NCBI GenBank assembly: GCA_937928735.1
Contig: CALFVF010000018.1
Location: 62,001 to 126,000, forward strand
Source: an uncultured Verrucomicrobiales bacterium
GTDB lineage: Bacteria; Verrucomicrobiota; Verrucomicrobiia; Verrucomicrobiales; Akkermansiaceae
Direction of reading: 5' to 3'
DNA length: 64,000 nucleotides
A program made the translations under genes and the position numbers. The notes beneath the pieces were generated by a model. That model was not told the DNA's origin, did no database searches, and saw nothing but the letters and a program-made list of their open reading frames with translations. This document shows, piece by piece, positions 9,010 to 18,515 of this stretch (its first letter is position 1; each line of letters opens with the position of its first letter).

Positions 9010-9429
9010 CTAATCCCCCACCACACTAATCACGACCTGCCGTGTGTGCGCGGCGCGGCGGTGCTCGAAGAGAAAGATCCCCTGCCATGTTCCCAGAGTC
9101 ATATGCCCATGGAGTACAGGAACGACTTCACTGGTGCGCGTGAGCGCCATACGAATATGCGAGGGCATGTCATCTGGCCCTTCATAAGTGTGGATGAAAT
9201 ACGGTGTATCCTCTGGCACTAGATGATCAAAGAACGCCTCTAAATCCGTACGCGCAGAAGGATCCGCATTCTCCATAATCACTAGACTCGCACTGGTATG
9301 CTTCACAAAGACAGTCACTGTCCCATTCTGAATCCCCGAGTCAGCCACCGCCTTCTGCACGAGATCAGTCACCTCATAGGTGCCTTTCCCACTCGTGCTA
9401 TACTGAAACTCTGATACGTAAGCTGCCAT
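9010..9429 (-). CDS. YjbQ/UPF0047 family protein
   Basis: The 139 residues carry the family features: FVKHTSASLVIMENAD, an acidic stretch with DHLVPED, SHIRMALTRTSEVVPV and the terminal GTWQGIFLFEHR. The conserved His and Glu cluster is thought to form a metal site. Members show weak thiamin-phosphate synthase activity in some reports, but the physiological role is unclear. No thiamin genes are nearby. It lies downstream of pheT on the same strand with a 47-bp gap and could be cotranscribed with it. Confidence 0.9.
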   Translation of the reverse strand: MAAYVSEFQYSTSGKGTYEVTDLVQKAVADSGIQNGTVTVFVKHTSASLVIMENADPSARTDLEAFFDHLVPEDTPYFIHTYEGPDDMPSHIRMALTRTSEVVPVLHGHMTLGTWQGIFLFEHRRAAHTRQVVISVVGD

Positions 9430-9476
9430 GATGTTATCGAGTTAGTACTATCATCTCTAGGAAACAATCTCCCTCA

Positions 9477-11906
9477 TTAACGGAAGCTGACCTTCAAGGC
9501 TTTCTCCAAATGCGCCAGTAGCTTCTGGTGCGCGCTATCCACTTCCTTCGCCTTCAGGGTCTTATCCGCTGAGCGATAGGTAAAGCTATAGGCGACAGAC
9601 TTCTTATCCTTTGCCAGTTTCTCTCCAGTCGGATCTGTGAACACATCAAAGCAGTGGTAATCCACGAGTAGTGATTCATTGTGCTTAGTGATCGCCTTTT
9701 GAATATCCGCGTTCGATAGACTCAGAGGTGCCTCCATAGCAGCATCTCTGCTAGAACCTGGGAAACTCGGCAGAGCATCCACTTGCTTCATCTGCCCGCT
9801 GAGCTGCTGCAGCTTCTTCACATCCAGTTCGGCTACGTACACGGGGGCGTCGATATCAAGCTCACGGCAGCGTGTAGGAGAGAGCTGAGCGAGTACGCCG
9901 ATCGGCTTTCCATTAGCTAACACATCTCCTGCTAGAATGAAGCCTTCTCGATCACGCGGATGAATCTGAACCGCAGCATTCGGCACGAGGCTCGCCAACA
10001 CTGCCTTGAGATCATAGAGGTCTGCTAGTCTCGGTTCTTTATTCGCCCAGTTCAGTGGTGCTGTTTGTCCCGCCATGAGAAGTGCTAGAGATTCTGCCTC
10101 TAGGTCTTTGGCCTTACCGCCACCAGCATTGCGAAACTGCTTTCCAATTTCAAAGAACCTCAAGCCCTTCGCTCCCTGTCTCACATTTCTCGCCGCCACA
10201 GCAACAAGTCCTGGCACTAAACTTGGTCGCATCACAGAATGATCCTCAGAGAGAGGTAGTGCCACTTCGATCAGATCTCCCTCCATCAGTGGTCGCTGTG
10301 GCAGGGCGTCTTTCATCTGAGCGATCAGAGTGTCATTGGCCTGCTTCGCAATCAGCTTCATAGTTTGAGTTTCATAGAAACCCAGAGCTGCGAGCTGGCG
10401 CTTCAGAGCGAGCTGGTAGTCATAAGTCGCATCTTCTGAGCTCGCCTCCACGAATGTCCCGCGGAATGTCGGCTGCACCTTATCGAGTCCATGCACTCGA
10501 GCAATTTCTTCCACCAGATCGATGTGGCGCTCTAGATCCAGTCGATAACTTGGCACCTGCCAAATCTGGTTCTGATCTTTCTCCTTATGCTGTTGTTCAT
10601 CTTTCTCCAGCCCGAGCTTTGTCAGAATACCTTCTGCTTCTGATAGAGAAATATTTTCTCCCATCAATTGCTCTAGCTTTTTGACATCCAGCTCCACAGC
10701 CTTGGTCAGAACGGGAGCCTCTCCAGCCGTCAGAATATCAGAGGAAATCTCTCCTCCTGCTAGCTGGACAATCAAATTCGCGCAAAATGCCGCTGAGTCG
10801 AGCACTGCTTGAGCATCTGTACCACGCTCGAATCGATAAGATGAATCTGAGCTCAGAATTAACTGGCGAGAACTACGGCGAATCTCCGCCGGTGTGAAGT
10901 AAGCAGCCTCAAGAATCACATCCACAGTCTGCTCACTCACGCCACTCTGCTTTCCCCCCATGATACCCGCGAGAGCCAAGACAGTTCCTGACTCATCTGA
11001 GATCACAAGATCATCGGCACTCAGGGTGTATTCTTCCTCATCGAGAGCGACAAATGCTTCTTGCTCTCCCGCTAGACGAATTTCCAAATTCCCACTTACT
11101 TTCGCCGCGTCAAAGGCATGCAGCGGGTGCCCGAGTTCATGCAGCACATAGTTCGTCGCATCCACCACGCAGTTTTGTGGCTTTAGCCCAATGGCCTCTA
11201 ACTTTGTTTTCAGCCACGCTGGGCTCTCCACTACTTTGACTCCCGAAATCTTAATCGCCGAATACAGCGGGCAGCGCTCAGGCTGCTGCACCTGGATAAA
11301 GTCACCAGCTTCTGCTTTCTCCATCGCTGGAATCTCAATGGCCTTGCGTGCCTTTCCAGTCAGTGCTGCGAGCTCGCGAGCCATACCTCTGTGACTGAGG
11401 AGATCTGGGCGGTTTGGCGTCACCTCCACCTCGATAATCGTGTCAGAATCAAACATCTCCACAAGTGGCTTACCAATTTCCGCAGAAGCATCAAGAATCA
11501 TCAGACCATCTTCCTCATCGATAAAACCAATCTCACTGGCACCGCAGAGCATTCCCCGAGAAGCCACACCCCGTAGTTTACCTTCTTGAATCACAAAGCC
11601 ACCACCAAGATCTGCTCCCGGTAGCGCACAAGGCACCTTATCCCCCACCTTATAGTTCTTCGCCCCACAGACAATCTGGCGCAGAGATTCTTCTCCAGCA
11701 TCCACTTGGCAAACCTTAAGCTTCTCTGCATCTGGGTGCTGCACAGCCTCTTTAATCTGTGCGACAACAACCTTCTCACTAGGAACTCCCTTCGGCTCTA
11801 TACCCTCCACCTCGACACCCGCAAAGGTCAATAAATCATCGAGTTCTTCGATAGAATGATCTGAGAAATCCAAATGCTCTGAGAGCCAATTAAGTGATAC
11901 CTTCAT
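9477..11906 (-). CDS. pheT: phenylalanine--tRNA ligase beta subunit
   Basis: The large subunit of PheRS, about 809 residues from the ATG at 11906 (MKVSLNWLSEHL, the normal family start; an in-frame start at 11939 would add 11 residues). An N-terminal tRNA-binding domain (VAQIKEAVQHPDAEKLKVC region) is followed by the B3/B4 editing domain, the B5 domain, the catalytic-like core, and the C-terminal anticodon-binding FDX-ACB domain. It works with PheS, encoded at 1891-2901; the two are usually a pheST operon but here are split by nine genes. Confidence 0.95.
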   Translation of the reverse strand: MKVSLNWLSEHLDFSDHSIEELDDLLTFAGVEVEGIEPKGVPSEKVVVAQIKEAVQHPDAEKLKVCQVDAGEESLRQIVCGAKNYKVGDKVPCALPGADLGGGFVIQEGKLRGVASRGMLCGASEIGFIDEEDGLMILDASAEIGKPLVEMFDSDTIIEVEVTPNRPDLLSHRGMARELAALTGKARKAIEIPAMEKAEAGDFIQVQQPERCPLYSAIKISGVKVVESPAWLKTKLEAIGLKPQNCVVDATNYVLHELGHPLHAFDAAKVSGNLEIRLAGEQEAFVALDEEEYTLSADDLVISDESGTVLALAGIMGGKQSGVSEQTVDVILEAAYFTPAEIRRSSRQLILSSDSSYRFERGTDAQAVLDSAAFCANLIVQLAGGEISSDILTAGEAPVLTKAVELDVKKLEQLMGENISLSEAEGILTKLGLEKDEQQHKEKDQNQIWQVPSYRLDLERHIDLVEEIARVHGLDKVQPTFRGTFVEASSEDATYDYQLALKRQLAALGFYETQTMKLIAKQANDTLIAQMKDALPQRPLMEGDLIEVALPLSEDHSVMRPSLVPGLVAVAARNVRQGAKGLRFFEIGKQFRNAGGGKAKDLEAESLALLMAGQTAPLNWANKEPRLADLYDLKAVLASLVPNAAVQIHPRDREGFILAGDVLANGKPIGVLAQLSPTRCRELDIDAPVYVAELDVKKLQQLSGQMKQVDALPSFPGSSRDAAMEAPLSLSNADIQKAITKHNESLLVDYHCFDVFTDPTGEKLAKDKKSVAYSFTYRSADKTLKAKEVDSAHQKLLAHLEKALKVSFR

Positions 11907-12050
11907 GATGAAAATGTACGAGATTATAAATACTCCCACCGAGCGACGAACTCGCCACTAGTGCGCGCAAAGTGTGCTCACCTACACCCCCCCATTGTCA
12001 AGACTCCCCTTCCATTCTCACAGGGAAAAATCGATCCTCTCCCATAAAAC

Positions 12051-12076
12051 AAAATGAGGTGCTAAAAAGCACCCCA
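12051..12076 (-). terminator. terminator downstream of amt
   Basis: GGTGCT (12058-12063) pairs with AGCACC (12068-12073) around an AAAA loop. On the minus strand the hairpin is followed by a T-rich stretch (TCATTTTGTTTTA). It lies just beyond the amt stop codon. The stem is short, so strength is uncertain. Confidence 0.6.
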
Positions 12077-12106
12077 TTGATCACAATATTCAGAGACCTT
12101 ACGGAC

Positions 12107-13456
12107 TTAGCTCTCCGTATTGTAAGCTTCTTCTCCGTGTTCTTTCAAATCCAGACCCGCATCCTCCACGTCCTCGCTCACACGAATCCCACCGCAGAGC
12201 ACCTTGGCCAAAACAATGGCAATCACAGAGACAATACCTGACCAGACAACAGTCACAATCACACTCTTAAGCTGAATGCCAAACTGCCCGATGCCGCCCT
12301 CTACACCCGCACTCTCGCGAATGAAAACACCTGTCAGCAACGCTCCGACAATACCGCCCATACCATGCACCCCAAAGACATCTAAGCTATCATCATACTT
12401 CAGCTTATTCTTCACCTTCGTCGCAAAAATAAAGCAGACCACAGAAGAGATAGCCCCTATGATCATCGCCCCCGCGATCGTAGAAGTCCCCGCTGCCGGA
12501 GTAATCGCCACAAGTCCCGCTACAGCACCCGTCGCCACGCCGACAGCTGTCGGCTTCTTATGAATCATCATCTCTAACACCATCCAGACAACCACCGCCA
12601 CACCAGCGGCAATTTGAGTCGTCAGCATAGCCATTCCCGCAGAAGTGTCCGCCGCACAGGCAGAGCCTGCATTAAAGCCAAACCAGCCCACCCAGAGCAG
12701 AGCCGCTCCGAGTAAAACAAAAGGCACATTATGTGGCACAAGACTCGGCCCCGGGAAACCCTTGCGCTTACCCACCGCAATACAGGCGACAAGACCCGCG
12801 ATACCCGCATTAATATGCACCACATTGCCACCTGCAAAATCAATCGCCTCCCATGCATGGAACAAACCACCACCCCAGGCCATATGCCACATCGGCAAAT
12901 AAGAAAGTACAGTCCAAACAATGGTAAACACCAGCATCGCTGAGAACTTCATCCTCTCAGCAAACGCCCCCACAATCAGTGCTGGAGAAATAATAATAAA
13001 AGTCATCTGGAAGGTCACAAACACACTCTCAGGAATCGTCCCAGCCAGCAGCGCATCATCCTTCTCGATATGACCAAGCAGCACCTTAGCACTATCCCAG
13101 CCAAAGGTACCCCCACCCAGAGAATCCCCAGACGCCACAGCATACCCGAAGCCCACCCAAAGAATCGTCATGATACCACACATCGCAAAACACTGCACCA
13201 TAACACTGAGCACATTCTTCGAGCGCACCAGACCACCGTAGAAAAAGATCAAACCCGGAATACACATCAGCAGCACCAAAACAGTGGAAGTCAGCATCCA
13301 GGCCGTATCTCCCGAATCAAGGCTAGCAACCTCTTCCACCACTACTGCGGACTCTTCCGCCAGACCCACGCACGCCAGAGCCAGAAAGCTCCCCATCGTC
13401 AGTATCATTCTATAAAACAGATTCATAACGTCCCGATTTGTAAGAATCATATTCAT
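12107..13456 (-). CDS. amt: ammonium transporter
   Basis: A 449-residue Amt/MEP/Rh channel conducting ammonium across the inner membrane. An N-terminal signal-like segment (FYRMILTMGSFLALACVGL) precedes a short periplasmic stretch and eleven predicted membrane segments. Landmarks are DTAWMLTSTVLVLLMCIPG, FAGGNVVHINAGIAGL, and DVFGVHGMGGIVGALLTG with the pore histidine. The final 30 residues are a charged cytoplasmic tail. The start is at 13456 or the in-frame ATG at 13426. No glnK/glnB regulator gene is adjacent, unlike many amt loci. Confidence 0.95.
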   Translation of the reverse strand: MNMILTNRDVMNLFYRMILTMGSFLALACVGLAEESAVVVEEVASLDSGDTAWMLTSTVLVLLMCIPGLIFFYGGLVRSKNVLSVMVQCFAMCGIMTILWVGFGYAVASGDSLGGGTFGWDSAKVLLGHIEKDDALLAGTIPESVFVTFQMTFIIISPALIVGAFAERMKFSAMLVFTIVWTVLSYLPMWHMAWGGGLFHAWEAIDFAGGNVVHINAGIAGLVACIAVGKRKGFPGPSLVPHNVPFVLLGAALLWVGWFGFNAGSACAADTSAGMAMLTTQIAAGVAVVVWMVLEMMIHKKPTAVGVATGAVAGLVAITPAAGTSTIAGAMIIGAISSVVCFIFATKVKNKLKYDDSLDVFGVHGMGGIVGALLTGVFIRESAGVEGGIGQFGIQLKSVIVTVVWSGIVSVIAIVLAKVLCGGIRVSEDVEDAGLDLKEHGEEAYNTES

Positions 13457-13574
13457 ATTTTCAATGAAAATTATTTATAGTCGATGCTCATTTCTAGGCG
13501 TAAGACTCATTTCAGCCTATTTTTACGATTCCCCTTAAGATCGCTTCTCTTAATCAAAACTCTCCCCTGGTCTT

Positions 13575-13732
13575 ATACCAATGAGGAAAACTGCCTGGTA
13601 GAAAGTGCGAAGAGATTTGGTGGGAGATCAAGGCGAAACCCATCGGTGATGCGAGCATCTCCGATGAGTGACAACGATGGCATCTCGTCAAAGATCTAGC
13701 GAATTATACCAGTTAGTTTTTTGAGTTGGTAT
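13575..13732. repeat. 158-bp inverted-repeat element
   Basis: Left arm (13575-13600) and right arm (13707-13732) form an imperfect 26-bp terminal inverted repeat matching at 19 positions (ATACCAA, AAAACT and CTGGTA blocks). Inside, 13641-13666 is a strong hairpin, CATCGG-T-GATGC with its complement. The right end and three more bases recur exactly at 3376-3407. There is no open frame of note. It lies in the 328-bp gap between amt and the TPR lipoprotein gene and is otherwise the only structure I see there. It is probably a MITE-like or solo-end remnant. Confidence 0.6.
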
Positions 13733-13784
13733 TACACCACGAAGATGTATTGCCCCATTGAGCTCATTTGTTATCTAACTACTT

Positions 13785-15329
13785 ATGAAACACTCATTCT
13801 ACAAAGTGGCATCACGCTTATTGCTCAGTTGTATAGCAGGCATAACATTACTAGAGTTAGCCTCATGTCGCAGAATCACTGAGAGCCTTCAAGAATTGCA
13901 AGCAGAGATCGAAGCCGAAATTGACGCTGAAATTCAAGCAGAACTTCAAAACATGCTCCCAGCTAACTCTGTCGAAGACCTTCTAGCTACAATTGACACT
14001 GTTCTGGATGAACCATCAGACCCGATCAGCCCAGAGTTTGCTATCACTGATATCGAACCAATACGCACAGCTTGTAAGAACGCTCTAAAATCAGGCCAAT
14101 ACACTATACTCGAAAAAGAACTCGACCAATTAGTTCATCACCCCGCTTTTTCTCAAGATGGGTATCACATATACACAAAAGTCATGGCAGGCCTTACTGT
14201 CGCTGAAAACGTGCAAGGGTGGCTAGAACACTCTGACTCCACACACGCAAGAGCGATCCATATTCGACGAGAAGTCAACATGGCATGGGACGCTAGAGGC
14301 TCAGGCTACGCCTCTAAGGTCACTGAAGAAGGCTGGCAAAAGTTCACTGAGCATTTAGCAAATGCGCGCACGAGCCTAATCAATATCTTAGATGAAGACC
14401 CAGATAATTCGGCTGCGCTATACTTTGGCACAAGTGTCATTCTAGGCCAAGGGTGGTCTGAGAAAGACTGGCGGAGTTATATGGAGCACACACAGCAGAA
14501 TCGCGTGCTCGACCCAATGGTTCCTTATAAATTAACTTCTTATCTAACATCACGCTGGCATGGGTCCACCCAAGATATGGCTAACTTCTTCAAAGAAGAC
14601 CTAAATACATGGCCTGATGGCGCGGGTAAATTCCGCGCTATGCTCTATGGACTCGACAAAGAAATTGATACTTATGGTCAACAAGAGGTTCTTAAAAAAC
14701 CAAAGACTCGAAAGATCTTTTCAAAAATGATTGCTCGTTACAGAGCGGCTTGGCCAGAGGGTACAGACATAACATGGAGAGTAGTTGCGCTCTACCTCGA
14801 TGCAGAGCTCTATCAAGAAGCACTAGAGTTCTGTGATATCTACCTAAAGAAAAACCCAGAGAACTTGACACTCTACCACTCACGAGGCACCGCCCTCAGA
14901 AAACTAGACCGAAAAGAAGAAGCACTAGAAAACTATCTCGAAGCTCACAAACTCAATCCTACTTCAACCCTCTTTAATTACCATATTTCTTGGTACTATG
15001 GTCGAGTGAAGCAATTTCAACAAGCCGAACCCTACGCACTACAAGCTCTTAAAGGTTACTCTTCGAAGTCTAAATTTTATAGAGAAAAATGCCTAGGTTA
15101 TGTTGCACATGCTGCTTTTGAGAGAAGTGAGTACCAGAGGGTCATTGAACTAAGTCGCGAAGCGATCAGTCTCTACGACGATCATGCTTCTACATGGCAC
15201 CTCTACGCAGCTGCCCATTACCACACAGGTGACACGGTAGAAGCCAAAAAAGCATGGAAAACCACCATCAAATTAGATAAGAAGTACATTCAGTTTTTAA
15301 AACAGCATTACCCTGACTGGAACAAATAA
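13785..15329 (+). CDS. TPR-repeat lipoprotein
   Basis: 514 residues. A signal peptide with lipobox LASC puts the lipidated cysteine at 28. An acidic, heptad-like helix (QELQAEIEAEIDAEIQAEL) follows. A central region ends in degenerate tetratricopeptide repeats (about 335-500), seen in segments such as NPENLTLYHSRGTALRKLDR and DDHASTWHLYAAAHYHTGD. It is predicted to be an envelope scaffold for protein-protein contacts; partner unknown. It sits between amt and the RND operon, convergent with the latter across 23 bp. Confidence 0.8.
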   Translation: MKHSFYKVASRLLLSCIAGITLLELASCRRITESLQELQAEIEAEIDAEIQAELQNMLPANSVEDLLATIDTVLDEPSDPISPEFAITDIEPIRTACKNALKSGQYTILEKELDQLVHHPAFSQDGYHIYTKVMAGLTVAENVQGWLEHSDSTHARAIHIRREVNMAWDARGSGYASKVTEEGWQKFTEHLANARTSLINILDEDPDNSAALYFGTSVILGQGWSEKDWRSYMEHTQQNRVLDPMVPYKLTSYLTSRWHGSTQDMANFFKEDLNTWPDGAGKFRAMLYGLDKEIDTYGQQEVLKKPKTRKIFSKMIARYRAAWPEGTDITWRVVALYLDAELYQEALEFCDIYLKKNPENLTLYHSRGTALRKLDRKEEALENYLEAHKLNPTSTLFNYHISWYYGRVKQFQQAEPYALQALKGYSSKSKFYREKCLGYVAHAAFERSEYQRVIELSREAISLYDDHASTWHLYAAAHYHTGDTVEAKKAWKTTIKLDKKYIQFLKQHYPDWNK

Positions 15330-15352
15330 TATCTTAAGTTAACACTCTTCAC

Positions 15353-18300
15353 CTAACTTTCTGCCACCACTTTCTTCCCTCTACCTCGAACGAGATAGTA
15401 AAACAAGGGTGCAAAGAATAGTCCAAAGAAAGTCACGGCTAACATTCCAAAGAACACGACGGTTCCTAGGGCTTGGCGCATTTCGGCTCCGGGGCCTGTC
15501 GCCAGTACGAGTGGGATCACTCCGAGCACAAAGGAGAATGCTGTCATGATGATCGGGCGTAGGCGAAGCTTCGCAGCTTCTAGAGCAGCCTCCTTCGAGC
15601 TGAGGCCTTCGTTCTGTAGCTGATTGGCGAATTCTACAATCAAGATCGCATTCTTACTGGCTAAGGCCACTAGTACAACAAGCCCGATCTGAGTAAGGAC
15701 ATTATTATCTAAACCTCGTAGATGTACTCCCCAGATAGCACCAGCAAGACAGAGAGGAACTGTGAGAACAATGGCTAAGGGAAGCTTCCAGCTCTCATAC
15801 TGTGCGCTGAGCACAAGAAACACGAGCAGTATCGCGAAGCAGAAGATAAGCATCGGAGAGCTCGAGACATTAGTTTCCTGATAGGCCATTTCTGTCCATT
15901 CATAGTCAATGCCCGGAGGCAGTACCTGCTGAGCCAGCTCTTCCATTCGCTCTAACACCTGTCCTGTACTAATCCCTGGTGCAGGTGTGCCCAGCAAATC
16001 TGCTGTAGAAAACAAATTATGTCGAACTACTCGGTCTGGCCCTGTGCTCTGAGCAAGCTCAACAAAAGAGCCCAAGGGCACCATCTCGCCATCTGTATTT
16101 CGCACCTTTAGTCCTGCGATATCACTTGTCTCATCACGGAATGCACTATCGGCTTGTGCTGTGACTCGGAACGTTCTCCCATAGAGATTTAATTCATTCA
16201 CGAAGGTTGACCCTAGGTAGGTCTCCAATGTCGCAAAGGCTTCATTAAGCGGCACTCCTAGAGTCACTGCCTTATCTCTATCTATATCTGCATACACCTG
16301 TGGTGAGGCTGCTGTGTAGGGAGTGAAGGCTTGTGCTACCATAGGGTCTGCCATCGCCGCAAAAGCGAGATTCCAAGTCGCCTGCTCGAGTGCCTGATAC
16401 CCTAACTGCCCTCTGTCCTGAATCTCCATTTTAAAGCCACCACCCACACCGAGTCCACGCACTGGTGGAGGTGGCAGTACGACAGAAAAGGCATCAATAC
16501 TCCTTGTGGCCTGCCTTAGCTGATCCATCAGGCCCTGCTTGCTCTTCTCAGCCTCTCTCCTATTTTCAAAGGGATCAAACACTGGGAATATCACATAGGA
16601 GTTCGTCGCATTAGAGAATGTGGCACCATTAAATCCAGCAAAGCCGACAGCTCCACGCACACCATCAATTGTGAGAATCTCCTCGATCAACTCCTGCACA
16701 GCCTCATCGGTGCGCTCCAGTGAGGCCCCTGTGGGTAGCTGCCCAGCCACGATCGCATAGCCTTGGTCTTGCTCAGGGATAAACCCCAGTGGCACCTGCT
16801 GAAAGCCCCTCCACGCTAGCACACCAAGCCCCGCATAGAGAATCAGCATGATAAAGCTTAGCTTCAGCACACGCGCAACCAGCCAACCATACACCCCTGT
16901 CACCCACTCAAAGAAGCGGTTAAACACCTTAAAAAACCAGCCAAAACAAACGCGAATCAAGCGTGACAAGATATCCGTACTCGTCCCCTTTTTTCTTAAA
17001 AGAATCACGCCAAGCGCAGGACTTAGTGTTAGAGAGACTAAAGTCGATATCACAGTGGATACAGACAGTGTGATTGCAAACTGCTGGTAGAACTGACCTG
17101 ATATCCCATCAATGAGCACGGTTGGCACAAACACCGCTAAGAGCACAAGAGTGGTCGCCACTAGAGCGCCACTCACCTCTTTCATCGAGACACGCGCCGC
17201 TTCTCGGCGACTTAGACCACGGGCTAAGTTACGCTCGATATTTTCTACCACTACAATTGCATCATCCACGACAATACCAATCGCAAGCACTAGACCAAAG
17301 AGAGTGAGATTATTCACCGAGTAGCCCAGCACTAACATCACACTAAAGGTGCCGATCAAAGACACAGGAATCGCCAGCACAGGAATGATCGCAGCCCGCC
17401 AGGACTGCAAGAAAACCAACATGACAAGTACCACAAGTATAATCGCCTGCACCAGTGTCTCAAAGACTGCCTCGATAGAGGCATCGATAAATCGAGTCGG
17501 ATCATAGACGATATCATAGGTCATCCCTTCGGGAAACTCTTCGGCGAGTTCTGCCATAGTCGCTCTCACTTCTGCCGCAGTCGCTAGAGCATTACTCCCT
17601 GGCCGCTGGAACAGTGGAATAGCAAGAGTGCGTGTATCATTCAGATACGTATTCACATTATAATCCAGTGCTCCTAGCTCGATACGGCCTATGTCGCGCA
17701 AGTACACGCGCTGGCCAGTGTCGCCGCGTTTCACAATAATATTCTCGAACTCTTCTGTACTTTCTAGGCGCCCCTGAGTCGTGACATTGAGCTGGAAGGC
17801 AGCACCATTCTCTACGGGAGTTTGACCTATCACCCCAGCGGCGACTTGCTGGTTCTGTGCCCTTAGAGCGGCAACGACATCAGAAGATGTTAGATCATAA
17901 AATGCGAGGCGATCAGGATCTAGCCAAACTCGCATGCTATATTCCCGACCACCAAATAGCCTCACATCCCCGAGGCCATCAATACGTTTGAGAGGGTCTC
18001 GCACATTAAGCAAGGCGTAGTTAGAAATGTGTAGCATATCTAGTGACTCATTCTCACTAAACATCTGCACGACCATTAATAAATCAGGAGACGCCTTCTC
18101 CACGGTCACTCCGATACGCCGCACAGTCTCAGGCAGGCGCGCCTCAGCTACCGAGAGGCGGTTCTGAACAAGTACTTGCGCGGTGTCTAAGTCTGTCCCT
18201 AGCTCAAAGGCGATGGTGAGCTGATACGCACCATCTGTGGTACTCTGGGAGTTCATATAGAGCATTCCCTCCACACCATTCACCTCCTGCTCGATGGGAG

Positions 18301-18496
18301 CTCCCACAGTATTAGAAATAATATCTGGTGTCGCGCCCGGGTAGGCCGTTCTCACCACCACAGTGGGTGGCGCGACTTCAGGAAACTGGGAAACAGGCAG
18401 TGCAAAATAAGAAATCGCCCCTATCAGAACAATCACTAAGGAAATCACTGCCGCAAAGCGTGGCCGATCAATAAAGAAATAAGAAAACTGTTTCAT
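15353..18496 (-). CDS. RND multidrug efflux pump, inner membrane subunit
   Basis: 1047 residues from the ATG at 18496 (a GTG one codon earlier is possible), the normal AcrB/MexB (HAE-1) length. It opens MKQFSYFFIDRPRFAAVISL, with twelve membrane segments in two halves and two large periplasmic loops. The proton-relay aspartate pair is in GIVVDDAIVVVENIER. Near the end, ASKNAILIVEFANQL is the matching second-half signature. It exports hydrophobic compounds using the proton gradient. The pump is the third structural gene of an operon with the adaptor (19-bp gap) and outer membrane factor. Confidence 0.96.
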   Translation of the reverse strand: MKQFSYFFIDRPRFAAVISLVIVLIGAISYFALPVSQFPEVAPPTVVVRTAYPGATPDIISNTVGAPIEQEVNGVEGMLYMNSQSTTDGAYQLTIAFELGTDLDTAQVLVQNRLSVAEARLPETVRRIGVTVEKASPDLLMVVQMFSENESLDMLHISNYALLNVRDPLKRIDGLGDVRLFGGREYSMRVWLDPDRLAFYDLTSSDVVAALRAQNQQVAAGVIGQTPVENGAAFQLNVTTQGRLESTEEFENIIVKRGDTGQRVYLRDIGRIELGALDYNVNTYLNDTRTLAIPLFQRPGSNALATAAEVRATMAELAEEFPEGMTYDIVYDPTRFIDASIEAVFETLVQAIILVVLVMLVFLQSWRAAIIPVLAIPVSLIGTFSVMLVLGYSVNNLTLFGLVLAIGIVVDDAIVVVENIERNLARGLSRREAARVSMKEVSGALVATTLVLLAVFVPTVLIDGISGQFYQQFAITLSVSTVISTLVSLTLSPALGVILLRKKGTSTDILSRLIRVCFGWFFKVFNRFFEWVTGVYGWLVARVLKLSFIMLILYAGLGVLAWRGFQQVPLGFIPEQDQGYAIVAGQLPTGASLERTDEAVQELIEEILTIDGVRGAVGFAGFNGATFSNATNSYVIFPVFDPFENRREAEKSKQGLMDQLRQATRSIDAFSVVLPPPPVRGLGVGGGFKMEIQDRGQLGYQALEQATWNLAFAAMADPMVAQAFTPYTAASPQVYADIDRDKAVTLGVPLNEAFATLETYLGSTFVNELNLYGRTFRVTAQADSAFRDETSDIAGLKVRNTDGEMVPLGSFVELAQSTGPDRVVRHNLFSTADLLGTPAPGISTGQVLERMEELAQQVLPPGIDYEWTEMAYQETNVSSSPMLIFCFAILLVFLVLSAQYESWKLPLAIVLTVPLCLAGAIWGVHLRGLDNNVLTQIGLVVLVALASKNAILIVEFANQLQNEGLSSKEAALEAAKLRLRPIIMTAFSFVLGVIPLVLATGPGAEMRQALGTVVFFGMLAVTFFGLFFAPLFYYLVRGRGKKVVAES

Positions 18497-18515
18497 CACA
18501 TATGTAAGTTTACTC

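Noticed and set aside
13484-13699. Small frame of 71 codons inside the 13.5 kb repeat region
   Set aside because: It runs through the inverted-repeat element and has no recognisable protein features.
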